64,000 nucleotides of DNA, taken from positions 62,001-126,000 of the forward strand of contig VXMJ01000026.1 in assembly GCA_009841145.1 (NCBI GenBank). Reading direction: 5' to 3'. Position numbers and translations under genes: made by a program. How positions within the stretch are numbered: position 1 is the first letter of the stretch; every line of letters begins with the position of its first letter. The stretch is from Caldilineaceae bacterium SB0661_bin_34 (GTDB taxonomy: Bacteria; Chloroflexota; Anaerolineae; Caldilineales; Caldilineaceae). Below, piece after piece: positions 20,201 to 27,810 of the stretch. Under the pieces are notes generated by a model. It worked only from the letters and a program-made list of their open reading frames with translations, ran no database searches and was not told the origin of the DNA.

Positions 20201-20413
20201 TTGGTGGTGACCGATCCCTTACATGGCCGGCTCGTGTTCTTCGACCTTGACGGTGAACTGATCGGCTATCAGGATCTGACAACCTTCCAGGAAACTGCGC
20301 AGGATCCCCCCATGCCGATCGGGATCGCCGTGGATGGGCTGACCGAAACGATTGTGGTCGCGGACGCTGCCAACAGCCGTCTCCTGGAACTGCGGCTGCC
20401 GTCGTTGCCTTGA
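17255..20413 (+). CDS. Agl23-like (TIGR03663) membrane protein fused to a C-terminal NHL-type beta-propeller
   Basis: Protein of 1052 residues. The N-terminal ~590 residues are a polytopic GT39-related module with the TIGR03663 marks: invariant DE dipeptide (D61-E62 in SHDESLH) and HGP tripeptide (H85-G86-P87). From about residue 740 to the end it becomes a soluble propeller of NHL-like repeats: VADTWNHRVQRFSSDG, VADTGHHRLLRFSPEG, VTDTWNGRIQRIS and VADAANSRLLEL. As I recall, TIGR03663 members usually occur with DUF2298 genes and are named flippase activity-associated protein Agl23 in databases; a biochemical role is not established. The propeller, presumably outside the membrane, is an unusual addition and might bind glycan or partner proteins. 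Confidence 0.82.
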   Translation: MSTVHTSGAADRYSDAATGAVGGRESGLRSLTFEHWLWVSLTLVALGMRLVGLGDRALSHDESLHALYSWYITDAFNYSHDPMMHGPFLFHVNALMYLLFGASDFTARLFPALVGTATVASLWWFRGILGRRGALLAAVLLTISPSLLFHSRYIRNDIYVALCSLLWALGLIRYVQTGLQRWLYLLASSMLVALISKENAFITGAIFGLFSLCGAGWGIWRTQEATRLAACRLADTAIVMAVLVAPFLAPFALILAGGEPMPVDYDGQSTALLVAGLLGGIGLVSSTVFLSSLRPVWWDTALTYGNLPILFAGFWFVALAFYTNLFSADAGLQSGVVGSLGYWLGQQEVMRGGQPWFYYLYLALLYEFLPLALLVTAVPLLVWYALTRSFRGRQSSRSDHEVPWLVPGFLLVWTIGSYAGYTVAGEKMPWLMVHLVLPTVLLGSWVASKWIGTVSPNDKPGLVACALGGAGFACWMFAAGRTPFSGSDQEAVRETMQWLLLVAGGCGLLVPLAVGLVQGRPGNGRLLGMSAGLALGILTVHVAWNLTYVRYDSAREYLVYAHGTPDVKQVLADINAVRKALPEGYDPTVMYDHEVSWPMAWYFRDDEAVQLYDGRSPTPDLQRASVILAGAAIAPNIRPLVQRDYVTRRFRLIWWPEESYKEFNASSLQGVFHREQRRQWFDRFLWRTHSGLTEEAWPHVNYFDMHVKRDLAPVIWPPTEFPTIYETAPNPMLNSELALKLELAGVVGGSGTQAEFARPLGVSIGLEGRRVVTDGDRDTVLVFGRNGELLWEVGGHCDIGAPETCDDLDGDGPFRLGDGQFNEPWGAAMDADGRLFVADTWNHRVQRFSSDGRFELAWGAALDQEAPNRNPIGLYGPRGIAVEADGSIVVADTGHHRLLRFSPEGVLMAEIGSSGAGPVQFQEPVAVLPGANGDLWVTDTWNGRIQRISAANVSLGEISVPLSMWSTRHPDDKPFVGVVPGGLVVTDPLHGRLVFFDLDGELIGYQDLTTFQETAQDPPMPIGIAVDGLTETIVVADAANSRLLELRLPSLP

Positions 20414-20514
20414 CTGGATGCCAGGCGTACGGGCTGTTCAACAACCCGCGCCCTTCCAGCATTGGCGGGATGCGCCATATCGGTGGCACCAACCTGGAAA
20501 CATCCCTTGCTTCC

Positions 20515-21465
20515 TCAACGAGGCTGTTCGTGTTGGAAAGCCTCCGCCGAGGTGGAACTTCGGGCCATAATGTAAACCAATGCCAGTCCCGCGAAGGCTG
20601 CCGCGCACACCGTCACGAACTCGGTGCTGGCCGCGTACGCAAGAGTGATGTCCGGGATGGTTAGCCCCAGGATGCCTGGGTCGGCGTCCGCACTGGACGG
20701 TGCGAAAGCGGAATTCCATGGCCAAATCCGCCGTACGCTCCCCGCCATGATTCCGGCCAGAACAGCCAGCATGGGTTGCGTCCAACGGCGATACAACCAC
20801 AGCAGGGCTCTCGACACCGTCACCAGCCCCATGGCACCCCCGGCAAGGACCGCCATGACAATGTCCCACTCCTGATTGTTGACCGCGGCCAGGACGGGGC
20901 CGTACTGGCCCATCATGACCAGGACCCAGGAACCCGACACCCCCGGAAGCAGCATGGCTCCAACGGCAAGCCATCCGCACAGCAACAGAAACCAGGGTAC
21001 GGTGGGGGTGACAGCAGGCGCCAGACCCATGCACAACCAGACAGTGGACAGGCTTGCCAGGGCCAGAAGGATTCTGTCCGAGCGCCAAGCCACCCTGTCC
21101 AAGGCGATCACGATCGCCGATCCCAGTATCAAGCCGCAGAAAAAACTCCAGAGTTGCAAGGGCCAGCGCGACAAAACGGCTTCGACGGCCCGGGCCAAAA
21201 CGAGCAGCGCGGCACCTATGCCACCCCCCAACGGAAGCAAGAACCGAATGTTGATCCTGTCCAGCACCGATCGCCAACGCAGGTTGGCCGCGTCCTGCCA
21301 CAGCGCCTTGTCGGACAGGGCTCCCAGACTCGCGAGCAGTTCCGGATAGATCCCGAGTAGCAGGGCCATGGTTCCGCCGGACACTCCTGGAACCACATCG
21401 GCCGCGCCCATGCAACAGCCCTTGAGGACTGTGCGCACAACCTTTCCCCAATCGGTGGGGACCAT
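20515..21465 (-). CDS. DUF368 / PopT-type polyprenyl-phosphate transporter
   Basis: Membrane protein of 316 residues with the DUF368 signature near the N-terminus, CCMGAADVVPGVSGGTMALL, and a second inverted copy, MLLPGVSGSWVLVMMG, further on. The re-entrant repeats are typical of this family. DUF368 (PopT) proteins, like DedA proteins, were shown to return undecaprenyl phosphate across the membrane for reuse. It converges on the Agl23/DUF2298 cluster, ending 101 bp from it, which suggests shared use of a lipid carrier. It lies about 108 bp downstream of rpmG on the same strand. ATG 21465 is used; a TTG at 21489 with AAAGG just upstream is an equally good start (324 residues). Confidence 0.88.
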   Translation of the reverse strand: MVPTDWGKVVRTVLKGCCMGAADVVPGVSGGTMALLLGIYPELLASLGALSDKALWQDAANLRWRSVLDRINIRFLLPLGGGIGAALLVLARAVEAVLSRWPLQLWSFFCGLILGSAIVIALDRVAWRSDRILLALASLSTVWLCMGLAPAVTPTVPWFLLLCGWLAVGAMLLPGVSGSWVLVMMGQYGPVLAAVNNQEWDIVMAVLAGGAMGLVTVSRALLWLYRRWTQPMLAVLAGIMAGSVRRIWPWNSAFAPSSADADPGILGLTIPDITLAYAASTEFVTVCAAAFAGLALVYIMARSSTSAEAFQHEQPR

Positions 21466-21573
21466 GGGTGACCTGGGTTGAGTGTTCAACTTGCCTTTGA
21501 CGGACCAAAGGCGCGCAAATACGGCCCGATCGCGGGAGTCCGGGCCGGTTGGGTTGTGGACTGAACTGGAACC

Positions 21574-21741
21574 CTAACGGGATTCCCTGTAGATCACGTG
21601 CCGCCGCAACACGGGATCAAATTTGCGCAGTTCCAAGCGACTGGTATTGTTGCGCCGGTTTTTCTCCGTGAGATAGCGATGCGAACTTTCCGTGCTCTTC
21701 ATCGTTACCTGAATCCGCGCGCCTTTGCCTTTCTTTGCCAT
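21574..21741 (-). CDS. rpmG: 50S ribosomal protein L33
   Basis: Ribosomal protein of 55 residues: [20 protein letters not shown], then the family core [21 protein letters not shown]. It has no CxxC pairs in the zinc-ribbon positions, so it is the zinc-independent (C-minus) L33 type. The start ATG 21741 is fixed by the family N-terminus although the frame is open further upstream. It is followed by the PopT-like gene and diverges from menA. Confidence 0.96.
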   Translation of the reverse strand: MAKKGKGARIQVTMKSTESSHRYLTEKNRRNNTSRLELRKFDPVLRRHVIYRESR

Positions 21742-21807
21742 AATGCCTCGCCACTCAGTCGGATGTGTTCGCTCCGACACTAACGCACCGGGTCGCGTTC
21801 GGCCTGG

Positions 21808-21813
21808 ATTATA
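21808..21813 (-). promoter_or_regulatory. -10 element upstream of rpmG
   Basis: The reverse strand reads TATAAT at 21813-21808, 66 bp before the rpmG ATG. No good -35 is visible at 16-18 bp. It is a consensus hexamer in GC-rich sequence, hence probably real. Confidence 0.45.
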
Positions 21814-21900
21814 ACCATTGTCGCTGTTTTCGGACTGTTCGCCGGACAGGTGCAACCTGTCCGGCAAGGTCCAGCCCGACGATGCCCTTCGGTGTGCCAA

Positions 21901-22788
21901 ATGCCTGCCAAGCGTTCGCTGCTGTCAATTTGGGTCCAGGCTGCCCGGCCCAAGACCTTGGTTGCCGGCGTGGCGCCGGTGGTGATCGGCTTGGCAATGG
22001 CTTCAACCGCGGCACCGTTGGTGTGGATTTCCGCTGTCCTCACATTGTTGGCGTCCGTTGGCATTCAAGTTGGGACCAACTTCGTCAACGATTTTGCGGA
22101 CTGGCGTCGCGGTGCCGATCAGCCGGATCGGATTGGACCACAACGGGTCATGCAGGCGGGGCTGTTGTCCCCCAGGGCCATGACTGCCGGTATCTGCCTT
22201 GTGTTCGGCAGTGTCTTGGCTGCCGGCACATACCTGTTCCTGCACAGCGGTCCGTTCGTCCTGGCGGTCGGCGCGACGGGCGTGCTGCTGGGGTTTCTCT
22301 ACTCGGTAGGCCCGTCGCCCCTTGCCTACAACGGTCTCAGCGACCTGATGGTCTTGCTGTATTTCGGGGTACTTGCGGTAGCCGGAACCTGGTATGTACA
22401 GGTTGGCCAAGTCACCATGCACGTTTTGCTGGCAGGCGCGGCACCAGGCCTGTTGTCAACTGCCATGCTGGCGGTCAACAACATCCGCGACCGTGACCAG
22501 GACCAACGCGCAGGGCGTCGGACACTGGTAATTCGGTACGGTTTGGGGTTCGGACGCTGGGAATACACGCTGTGTTGTGTCGTGGCTGCATTCGTGCCGG
22601 TCCTGCTTTGGCTGCTGGGGTACGCGCCTTCATGGATTTTGCTGGCCTCGGCGGGCCTGGTACCGTCGGCCGGTTTGATCAAGGAAGTTTGGACACTGTC
22701 CGGTCCGGGATTGAACAACACCCTGGCCAAGACAGCTGGTTTGCTGGTGCTCTACTCCGGTCTGTTCTGCCTGGGTTGGCTGTTGTAA
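21901..22788 (+). CDS. menA: UbiA-family prenyltransferase, probable 1,4-dihydroxy-2-naphthoate polyprenyltransferase
   Basis: Membrane prenyltransferase of 295 residues. It has both Asp-rich motifs of the UbiA superfamily: [14 protein letters not shown] (N63-D64-x2-D67) and NNIRDRDQD (D197, D199, D201), which bind Mg-diphosphate of the prenyl donor. The [15 protein letters not shown] start and [13 protein letters not shown] stretch are typical of MenA, which makes demethylmenaquinone. No other men gene is in the window. ATG 21901 gives the family N-terminus [20 protein letters not shown]; an in-frame start at 21850 adds 17 non-conserved residues. It diverges from rpmG. Confidence 0.88.
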   Translation: MPAKRSLLSIWVQAARPKTLVAGVAPVVIGLAMASTAAPLVWISAVLTLLASVGIQVGTNFVNDFADWRRGADQPDRIGPQRVMQAGLLSPRAMTAGICLVFGSVLAAGTYLFLHSGPFVLAVGATGVLLGFLYSVGPSPLAYNGLSDLMVLLYFGVLAVAGTWYVQVGQVTMHVLLAGAAPGLLSTAMLAVNNIRDRDQDQRAGRRTLVIRYGLGFGRWEYTLCCVVAAFVPVLLWLLGYAPSWILLASAGLVPSAGLIKEVWTLSGPGLNNTLAKTAGLLVLYSGLFCLGWLL

Positions 22789-23325
22789 TCCGTCGGTATG
22801 CGGCCGGATCGGTCTTCGGGGGTCGGTCAACTTCCGTGTCCGACCGTTTCCCCAGTCGAATGCCATGGTGGCACGTCTTCCTGCATGCTGTTCCGAATCG
22901 ATCAGGAATAAGCACATCCCCTCGCCGCGGACTGATGCGCAGTGGTACCCCAAGTTGGCCCTCAAGCGCACACGTTGTCGTTGACGGAAATGCAAGGCAT
23001 GCGGCCTTGCCAACACTGTGAAACCACCCTGACTGGGGTTGCGTGTGGCTAGTGAACAGAACGATGGGCGCGTAACGTCGACTGCCACCTGGAATTTCTC
23101 AGCAGGAAGGTGGATCCAGTACCCAGTGCAGGGAAATCACCCCTTGGGATTGGCCCGTTGCAGGCATGGTTCATAGGCGGCTGATGGTTTCCCGCTTCCG
23201 GCTCCGTGGGGTTCAACGGACGAACGTTCGATTTACCCCAGCCGTCTTCCGGCTGTCCCGTGGAAGACGGAACAGGCTACAATAGGCTCAACAATTGATT
23301 TACCGACGTACCGCCCAGGTGGCTC
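22789..23325. other. 537 bp intergenic region with one hairpin, no gene seen
   Basis: Between menA and the SpoIID-type gene I find no ORF with family character and no tRNA or known ncRNA fold. ORFs that cross it overlap the menA 3' end in another frame. Two things stand out: a 9-bp inverted repeat at 23242-23270 and a TACAAT at 23278-23283 that could be a -10 for the next gene, 43 bp before its ATG, though no good -35 is present. Confidence 0.5.
23242..23270. repeat. hairpin, 9-bp perfect stem
   Basis: CCGTCTTCC (23242-23250) pairs with GGAAGACGG (23262-23270) around an 11-nt loop. There is no T-tract on either side, so it is not a canonical terminator. It ends 55 bp before the ATG of the SpoIID-type gene and directly upstream of a TACAAT, so a protein site or leader structure is possible. 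Confidence 0.5.
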
Positions 23326-25893
23326 ATGGATCCATCGCGTCGCAGCAAGCCCGTCTGGCGTTCGGTCATAGGTCCCCTGACAATGGGGTTACTGTGGCCA
23401 TCACTTCTTGGAGGATTGTGGTTCTTCGTCCTATCGGAGTTCGGCAATCCACTGGCGGCCAATGCCGTCAACCTTCGTACCACAGGCTCCGATCCGGCCG
23501 ACACCGGTGAAGTCGTTTCCGAGGCTGTCGGTTCCCCCGGCTTCACAGTGGAAGGGTCGATCACGCATGCACGCGTCCTGATCGGCGGGACCGTGGTGGT
23601 GGACCAGGAACAGGCACATGTGGGTGCTATGCAGGTGGACCCTTCAGGGGCCATCGTCGCGTTTGATATTGCCCCCACCGGCACCGAAACCGCTGCCTTG
23701 GGACAGGTTCATGTCTACAACATGGAGTCCGGCGCAGAGGTCGCGTCGTTTCCTGGCTACGCTCCGGCATGGAATGAAACCTATGGCCTGACCTACGTGA
23801 CACCGGACCACCAGGCTGCCGCCTACAACCTGGAAACCCAGGCCACGTCGGTGATCAGCGCGGAGCCAAACCTGCACGTTGGCGAAAGTACGTTCTTTGA
23901 TGCTTCCTCGGACGAGGTTACGGCCCAGACAACCGCTCCGTGGTCGTTTCATCCCAAGACCATTCGCGTCCGCCACCTCTCGCAAAACTACTGCCGCAAG
24001 AACGTGGCCGACAATCAGATTGTTGAGATTCCCTTTGAAGAGTATGTAGCCCGCGTACTACCTGCCGAAGTGCCACCGTCGTGGGACATGGAAGCCCTGA
24101 AGGCGCAGGCCGTCGCAGCGCGCACATATGCTTGGAACAAGATTTGGCAGAACCGCAACAACCGCAATCCCTTCGACATCAGCGACTGGATTAACAATCA
24201 GGTGATGTGCGACTACCGAACTGCCCGGACCGATCAGGCGGCAGAAGAAACTGCCGGCATCATTCTGAGTGTCCAAGGGGATGCCAGGGTGCTGCCGCTG
24301 ACGGCGATGTACTCGGCCGAGAACGGACACCCGACCCGCGAAAATACCTACGTCAACTATCTGAAGAGCATTCCGGATCCGAATGCCGTGGGCAAAGTTC
24401 GGCGCGGACATGGCTGGGGATTGAGCCAGTTGGGCGCCCAGCGGCTGGCCAAACAAGGCCTTACCTATTGTCAGATCCTGGGCCACTATTACCAGAACAT
24501 CCACATCAACAACTTCTCGGACCCGGATACGCCGATGGGATGTCTTATGGCCAACGGTGGTTCGGGGTATGCACGCGGTTCCGGCCTGCACCTGCGCGCC
24601 CTCACGTCAGCCGGGGCCTCGACCCTAAGGGTGGTCGTGAGTGACGTCACGGAAGTTTCGGATCCTGCTCCGGGCAATGTAGCCCAAACAGACGATGCTC
24701 CGGTGGACGAGTCAACGCTCCCTGTGGTGCCGGACAACAACCCGGAACCCGATGCCTCCACACCGTTGCAGGCGCTGCCCGACAACACCGCGGACGACAA
24801 TCCCGCTGATGAAGTGCTCGTCGCGACATCCGCGGAGACCCCGGTGGCGGCCGAAGGTGAATTCCAGGCGGGAACCGAATGGGCAGTCGAGGTTTCCGAA
24901 ACCGCCGTTCTAGATTCGTCCGCGCCGGTGACCACTCCTACTACCGCGTCAAATTTGGAGGTGTTGCCGCTTACGATCAGTCTCCCGACCGATATTCGGG
25001 TTTGGATGTTCCCGAGCGATGTGGTGTCGGGGACCGAACTCGAACTCAAGCTCTACAGTGGTGAAACCCTGTTGGATACCCAACTCGTGACGGTGGATCA
25101 CCTGGGTCCCGATTGGGTTGAACTGCGCGTTGGTGCCGGAAACGGCGCCACACTTCCGATTACCGTTTCGGCCACTCCCGGGGACGGTGTCAGTCTGGGA
25201 CGCGACTGGACTTGGGAGCAAAGCGCGTTCGCCTACACCACCGGCAGCGGCGCCATCTTCCAGGAGCCGGGAGCTACCGACGGCCTGTTGTGGTATGCCC
25301 AGCCAGTGACGCATGACGTGGGAGTGTGGCACGGTCCCTACACCGGTACCTTGCCGGCCGGCCGTTCGTACCGCGCCGTGTTCAGGTTGCGCGTCCCGGA
25401 CTTGGAACGACCGTACCTGAAGGAAGCCGGACCCGCTGAACTGGTTGCCAAGTTGGATGTTGTGCACGATGAGGGAACGAAGACCGCCGGATTCAGGAAC
25501 CTCTATGTGTCCGATTTGCGATCCCGGCCTGGTTTCCAGGCACTCTCCGTCGACTTCCATCTCTTTGAAGCGGAAACCGACGTTGAATTCCGTGTCCATT
25601 GGCATGATGTCGTTTCCTTGGGCCTGGACCAGGTCATGGTCGTCTCGCTTCCGTACCGCAACTGGCAGGCCCAGCCGCTTCAGTGGCCCAGGGTGCCCGA
25701 CGCTCCTCTCCAGAACCTCCAGATTCTGCCTTTCGATGCAGCGGACAACCCCGGCACGCTGTTCACTCTGGATCTTTCGGGCAGTACAAGTTCGTCCGGT
25801 GCCGGCCTGACCGACACCGACTGTAGTTTGTACGGAGACTGCGACCCTGACCCCGAAGCCAACTTCATCGACGTTCCCACCTCTGTCGAATAG
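23326..25893 (+). CDS. exported SpoIID/LytB-domain protein with C-terminal jelly-roll-like domain
   Basis: Predicted exported protein of 855 residues. A single N-terminal hydrophobic helix (residues ~15-36) follows a basic start (DPSRRSKPVWR). The SpoIID domain spans about 205-400: IPFEEYVARVLPAEVPPSW, with the likely catalytic Glu248, then ALKAQAVAARTYAW and RRGHGWGLSQLGAQ. SpoIID is a lytic transglycosylase acting on stem-less glycan strands; LytB homologues modify autolysins. Residues ~435-545 are a low-complexity Asp/Pro/Thr/Ala linker. The rest is beta-rich with Trp- and Gly-containing strands, perhaps a carbohydrate-binding fold. No sporulation genes are nearby, so a vegetative wall role is likely. 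A strong hairpin lies just after the stop. Confidence 0.82.
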   Translation: MDPSRRSKPVWRSVIGPLTMGLLWPSLLGGLWFFVLSEFGNPLAANAVNLRTTGSDPADTGEVVSEAVGSPGFTVEGSITHARVLIGGTVVVDQEQAHVGAMQVDPSGAIVAFDIAPTGTETAALGQVHVYNMESGAEVASFPGYAPAWNETYGLTYVTPDHQAAAYNLETQATSVISAEPNLHVGESTFFDASSDEVTAQTTAPWSFHPKTIRVRHLSQNYCRKNVADNQIVEIPFEEYVARVLPAEVPPSWDMEALKAQAVAARTYAWNKIWQNRNNRNPFDISDWINNQVMCDYRTARTDQAAEETAGIILSVQGDARVLPLTAMYSAENGHPTRENTYVNYLKSIPDPNAVGKVRRGHGWGLSQLGAQRLAKQGLTYCQILGHYYQNIHINNFSDPDTPMGCLMANGGSGYARGSGLHLRALTSAGASTLRVVVSDVTEVSDPAPGNVAQTDDAPVDESTLPVVPDNNPEPDASTPLQALPDNTADDNPADEVLVATSAETPVAAEGEFQAGTEWAVEVSETAVLDSSAPVTTPTTASNLEVLPLTISLPTDIRVWMFPSDVVSGTELELKLYSGETLLDTQLVTVDHLGPDWVELRVGAGNGATLPITVSATPGDGVSLGRDWTWEQSAFAYTTGSGAIFQEPGATDGLLWYAQPVTHDVGVWHGPYTGTLPAGRSYRAVFRLRVPDLERPYLKEAGPAELVAKLDVVHDEGTKTAGFRNLYVSDLRSRPGFQALSVDFHLFEAETDVEFRVHWHDVVSLGLDQVMVVSLPYRNWQAQPLQWPRVPDAPLQNLQILPFDAADNPGTLFTLDLSGSTSSSGAGLTDTDCSLYGDCDPDPEANFIDVPTSVE

Positions 25894-25913
25894 AAAAGGT
25901 TCCGAGGCGAATC

Positions 25914-25956
25914 CCCGTGACGGATCCCTCCTCTACGTGGAGGGATCCGTCACGGG
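25914..25956. terminator. bidirectional terminator-like hairpin, 18-bp perfect stem
   Basis: CCCGTGACGGATCCCTCC (25914-25931) and its exact complement (25939-25956) flank a 7-nt loop. It lies between convergent genes: 20 bp after the SpoIID-type stop and overlapping the last codon and stop (25950-25952) of the ABC gene on the other strand. No T-run follows immediately on either side; on the - strand a CCTTTTC lies about 15 bp on. Confidence 0.7.
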
Positions 25957-27800
25957 CTGCGGTCGAGTTCTTCGGCTTCCTGGGAGGCTTGGCTCCAGAT
26001 AACTTGCATTTCGGGGGAGGTGGCCAGGAGTTCCTCAAGTGTCCCCTGAGCCTCCAGACGGCCCTCCTTGAGTACCAGAATGTTGTCCGCACGGCGTAGG
26101 ACCCGGCGTCGATGGGATACCACGAGGCATGTAGGCGGTCCAGCCGCTTCATGGTCGGGTCCGCCCTCCACATGGCTCAGGACCCGATTCCAGAGCAGGC
26201 GTTCGGTGCGCAGGTCCAAGGCGCTTGACACATCGTCCACCACGAGCAGTTGGGCATCGGCGGCCAACATGCGGGCCGCGGCCGTGCGCTGAACCTGTCC
26301 TCCCGACAACCTCAGGCCGCGCGGCCCGACAGCGGTCTCCAGACGATCCGCCATTTGGTCCAGATCGGGTTCCAGCACCGCCGTGTGCACCGCAGCATCC
26401 ACGTTGTCATCTCGCACCTGCTCTCCCAGCGTGATGTTGTTGTGGAGGGTGTCGCTGAACAGACGAGGACTTTGTGGGGTGTAGGCTGCCCGGGGCGGGG
26501 TCATGAACCTGCCCGGATCGGTGACGGTCTCTCCATTCCAGAGCAGCGTGCCACGGTCCATCGGCAACAACCCCAGCAAGGCCTTGAGGAGTGTGGACTT
26601 GCCTGAACCGATTCTCCCGGTTACGACTGTGAACGATCCGGCCGGCAGGACCAGGCTGATGTCGGACACGCCTCCCTCTGTGTCCGGATATCTGAAGCAG
26701 ACATCCTGAACCTCCATCCGTTCCAGGCGGTCCTCCTGGCTGCTTGGAACCGTCAATTCGGACGTCGCCAAACCAATCGGGTTACGTCCCGCCAGACCGT
26801 GTGCTGTCGGCCCGGTGGGCACCACTTCGGCAATGCGGCTGATGGAAACCTTGGCCCGTTTGAAGTTGCCGGTCATCCAGATGACCCAACCGGCATATTC
26901 GGTGATGCGGTCCAGATAGGTGACAAAGAGCACAAATTCGCCGACCGTGAAAGCATTGTCACCCCGCGTGACCGTGATGTAGTACATCAAGGCACCGGTG
27001 AACACCGCGGTCACCGCCGAGTTGCTGAAGTCGAACAGCTCGGACAGGAGTTTTTCCGCGACAGCGGCGCGCCGCCGTTCCTGGTTGAGTTCGGCGAACG
27101 CCTCGGGCAGTCCCCGGCTGGTCGGAGCCAGTTTGAAAGCCAGTAGCGCATTGAACACCTCCCCCACGAATTCGGCCACCGCGGCTCCTGCTTCCCGGGA
27201 ACGGGTCCTCAATCGAATGATCCGGGTGTGGGCCAAGTGCACGGACAGGGACACCAGCATCACCGGAATGACCACCATGGCCGTAGCAACCCAGTCAATG
27301 CCTGCCATAATGGCGATGGCACCAACGGCAAAGGCTATTACGCCCGGACCATCAACACACTCTTCAAGGCCCATGCAGGCTTCGTCCACATCGTCGCGCA
27401 CACGGCTGACGATTTCGCTGGACGACTTGGGCGTGGCCACCGCGGCCGGAAGCCCGGCAATCAACCGCATGAAATTCAGTCGGACCTGGCCGGTCATGAA
27501 GTGCCACACTCCTCCCCAAAGCCATTCCGCACCGAAGGTGGTCGCGGCCCGTGTCAAGCCAATGCTTGTCAACAGTGCCAAGACCAGACCGGGCGAAAGT
27601 GTTGCCGGAGCATTGGATGCCAACCCATCGTAGAAAACCTTGAGTACCAGGCCCGGCAGCAAGGGCATGGCATGTGCCGAACTCCAGGCAACCGCGTTGG
27701 TCAAATACCACCAGGGACTGAGGCCCATCAATTTGAGCGTCAAATTGCGGACGGTAGGCCCTCGACCCTCGGCAGACGACGATCTCTGTGCTGACGCCAT
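25950..27800 (-). CDS. ABC exporter half-transporter, degenerate-site subunit
   Basis: Membrane-ATPase fusion of 616 residues: six-helix type IV exporter domain (~1-350) then the nucleotide-binding domain. Walker A is GRIGSGKSTLL, the signature is the consensus LSGGQVQR, and the Walker B end is LLVVDDVSSALD, with Asp in place of the catalytic Glu. The switch His is present (VVSHRRR). The upstream gene, 10 bp away, has the opposite pattern (Glu kept, signature LSAGE). This complementary loss is the hallmark of heterodimeric exporters of the TM287/288 and BmrCD kind, where only one ATP site is fully active. Substrate unknown. The 3' end lies inside a strong hairpin. Confidence 0.9.
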   Translation of the reverse strand: MASAQRSSSAEGRGPTVRNLTLKLMGLSPWWYLTNAVAWSSAHAMPLLPGLVLKVFYDGLASNAPATLSPGLVLALLTSIGLTRAATTFGAEWLWGGVWHFMTGQVRLNFMRLIAGLPAAVATPKSSSEIVSRVRDDVDEACMGLEECVDGPGVIAFAVGAIAIMAGIDWVATAMVVIPVMLVSLSVHLAHTRIIRLRTRSREAGAAVAEFVGEVFNALLAFKLAPTSRGLPEAFAELNQERRRAAVAEKLLSELFDFSNSAVTAVFTGALMYYITVTRGDNAFTVGEFVLFVTYLDRITEYAGWVIWMTGNFKRAKVSISRIAEVVPTGPTAHGLAGRNPIGLATSELTVPSSQEDRLERMEVQDVCFRYPDTEGGVSDISLVLPAGSFTVVTGRIGSGKSTLLKALLGLLPMDRGTLLWNGETVTDPGRFMTPPRAAYTPQSPRLFSDTLHNNITLGEQVRDDNVDAAVHTAVLEPDLDQMADRLETAVGPRGLRLSGGQVQRTAAARMLAADAQLLVVDDVSSALDLRTERLLWNRVLSHVEGGPDHEAAGPPTCLVVSHRRRVLRRADNILVLKEGRLEAQGTLEELLATSPEMQVIWSQASQEAEELDRSP

Positions 27801-27810
27801 GTGACTTCTC

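Noticed and set aside
22630..23088. 152-residue ORF on the - strand
   Set aside because: Half lies antisense to menA and the rest in the gap; composition is random-like.
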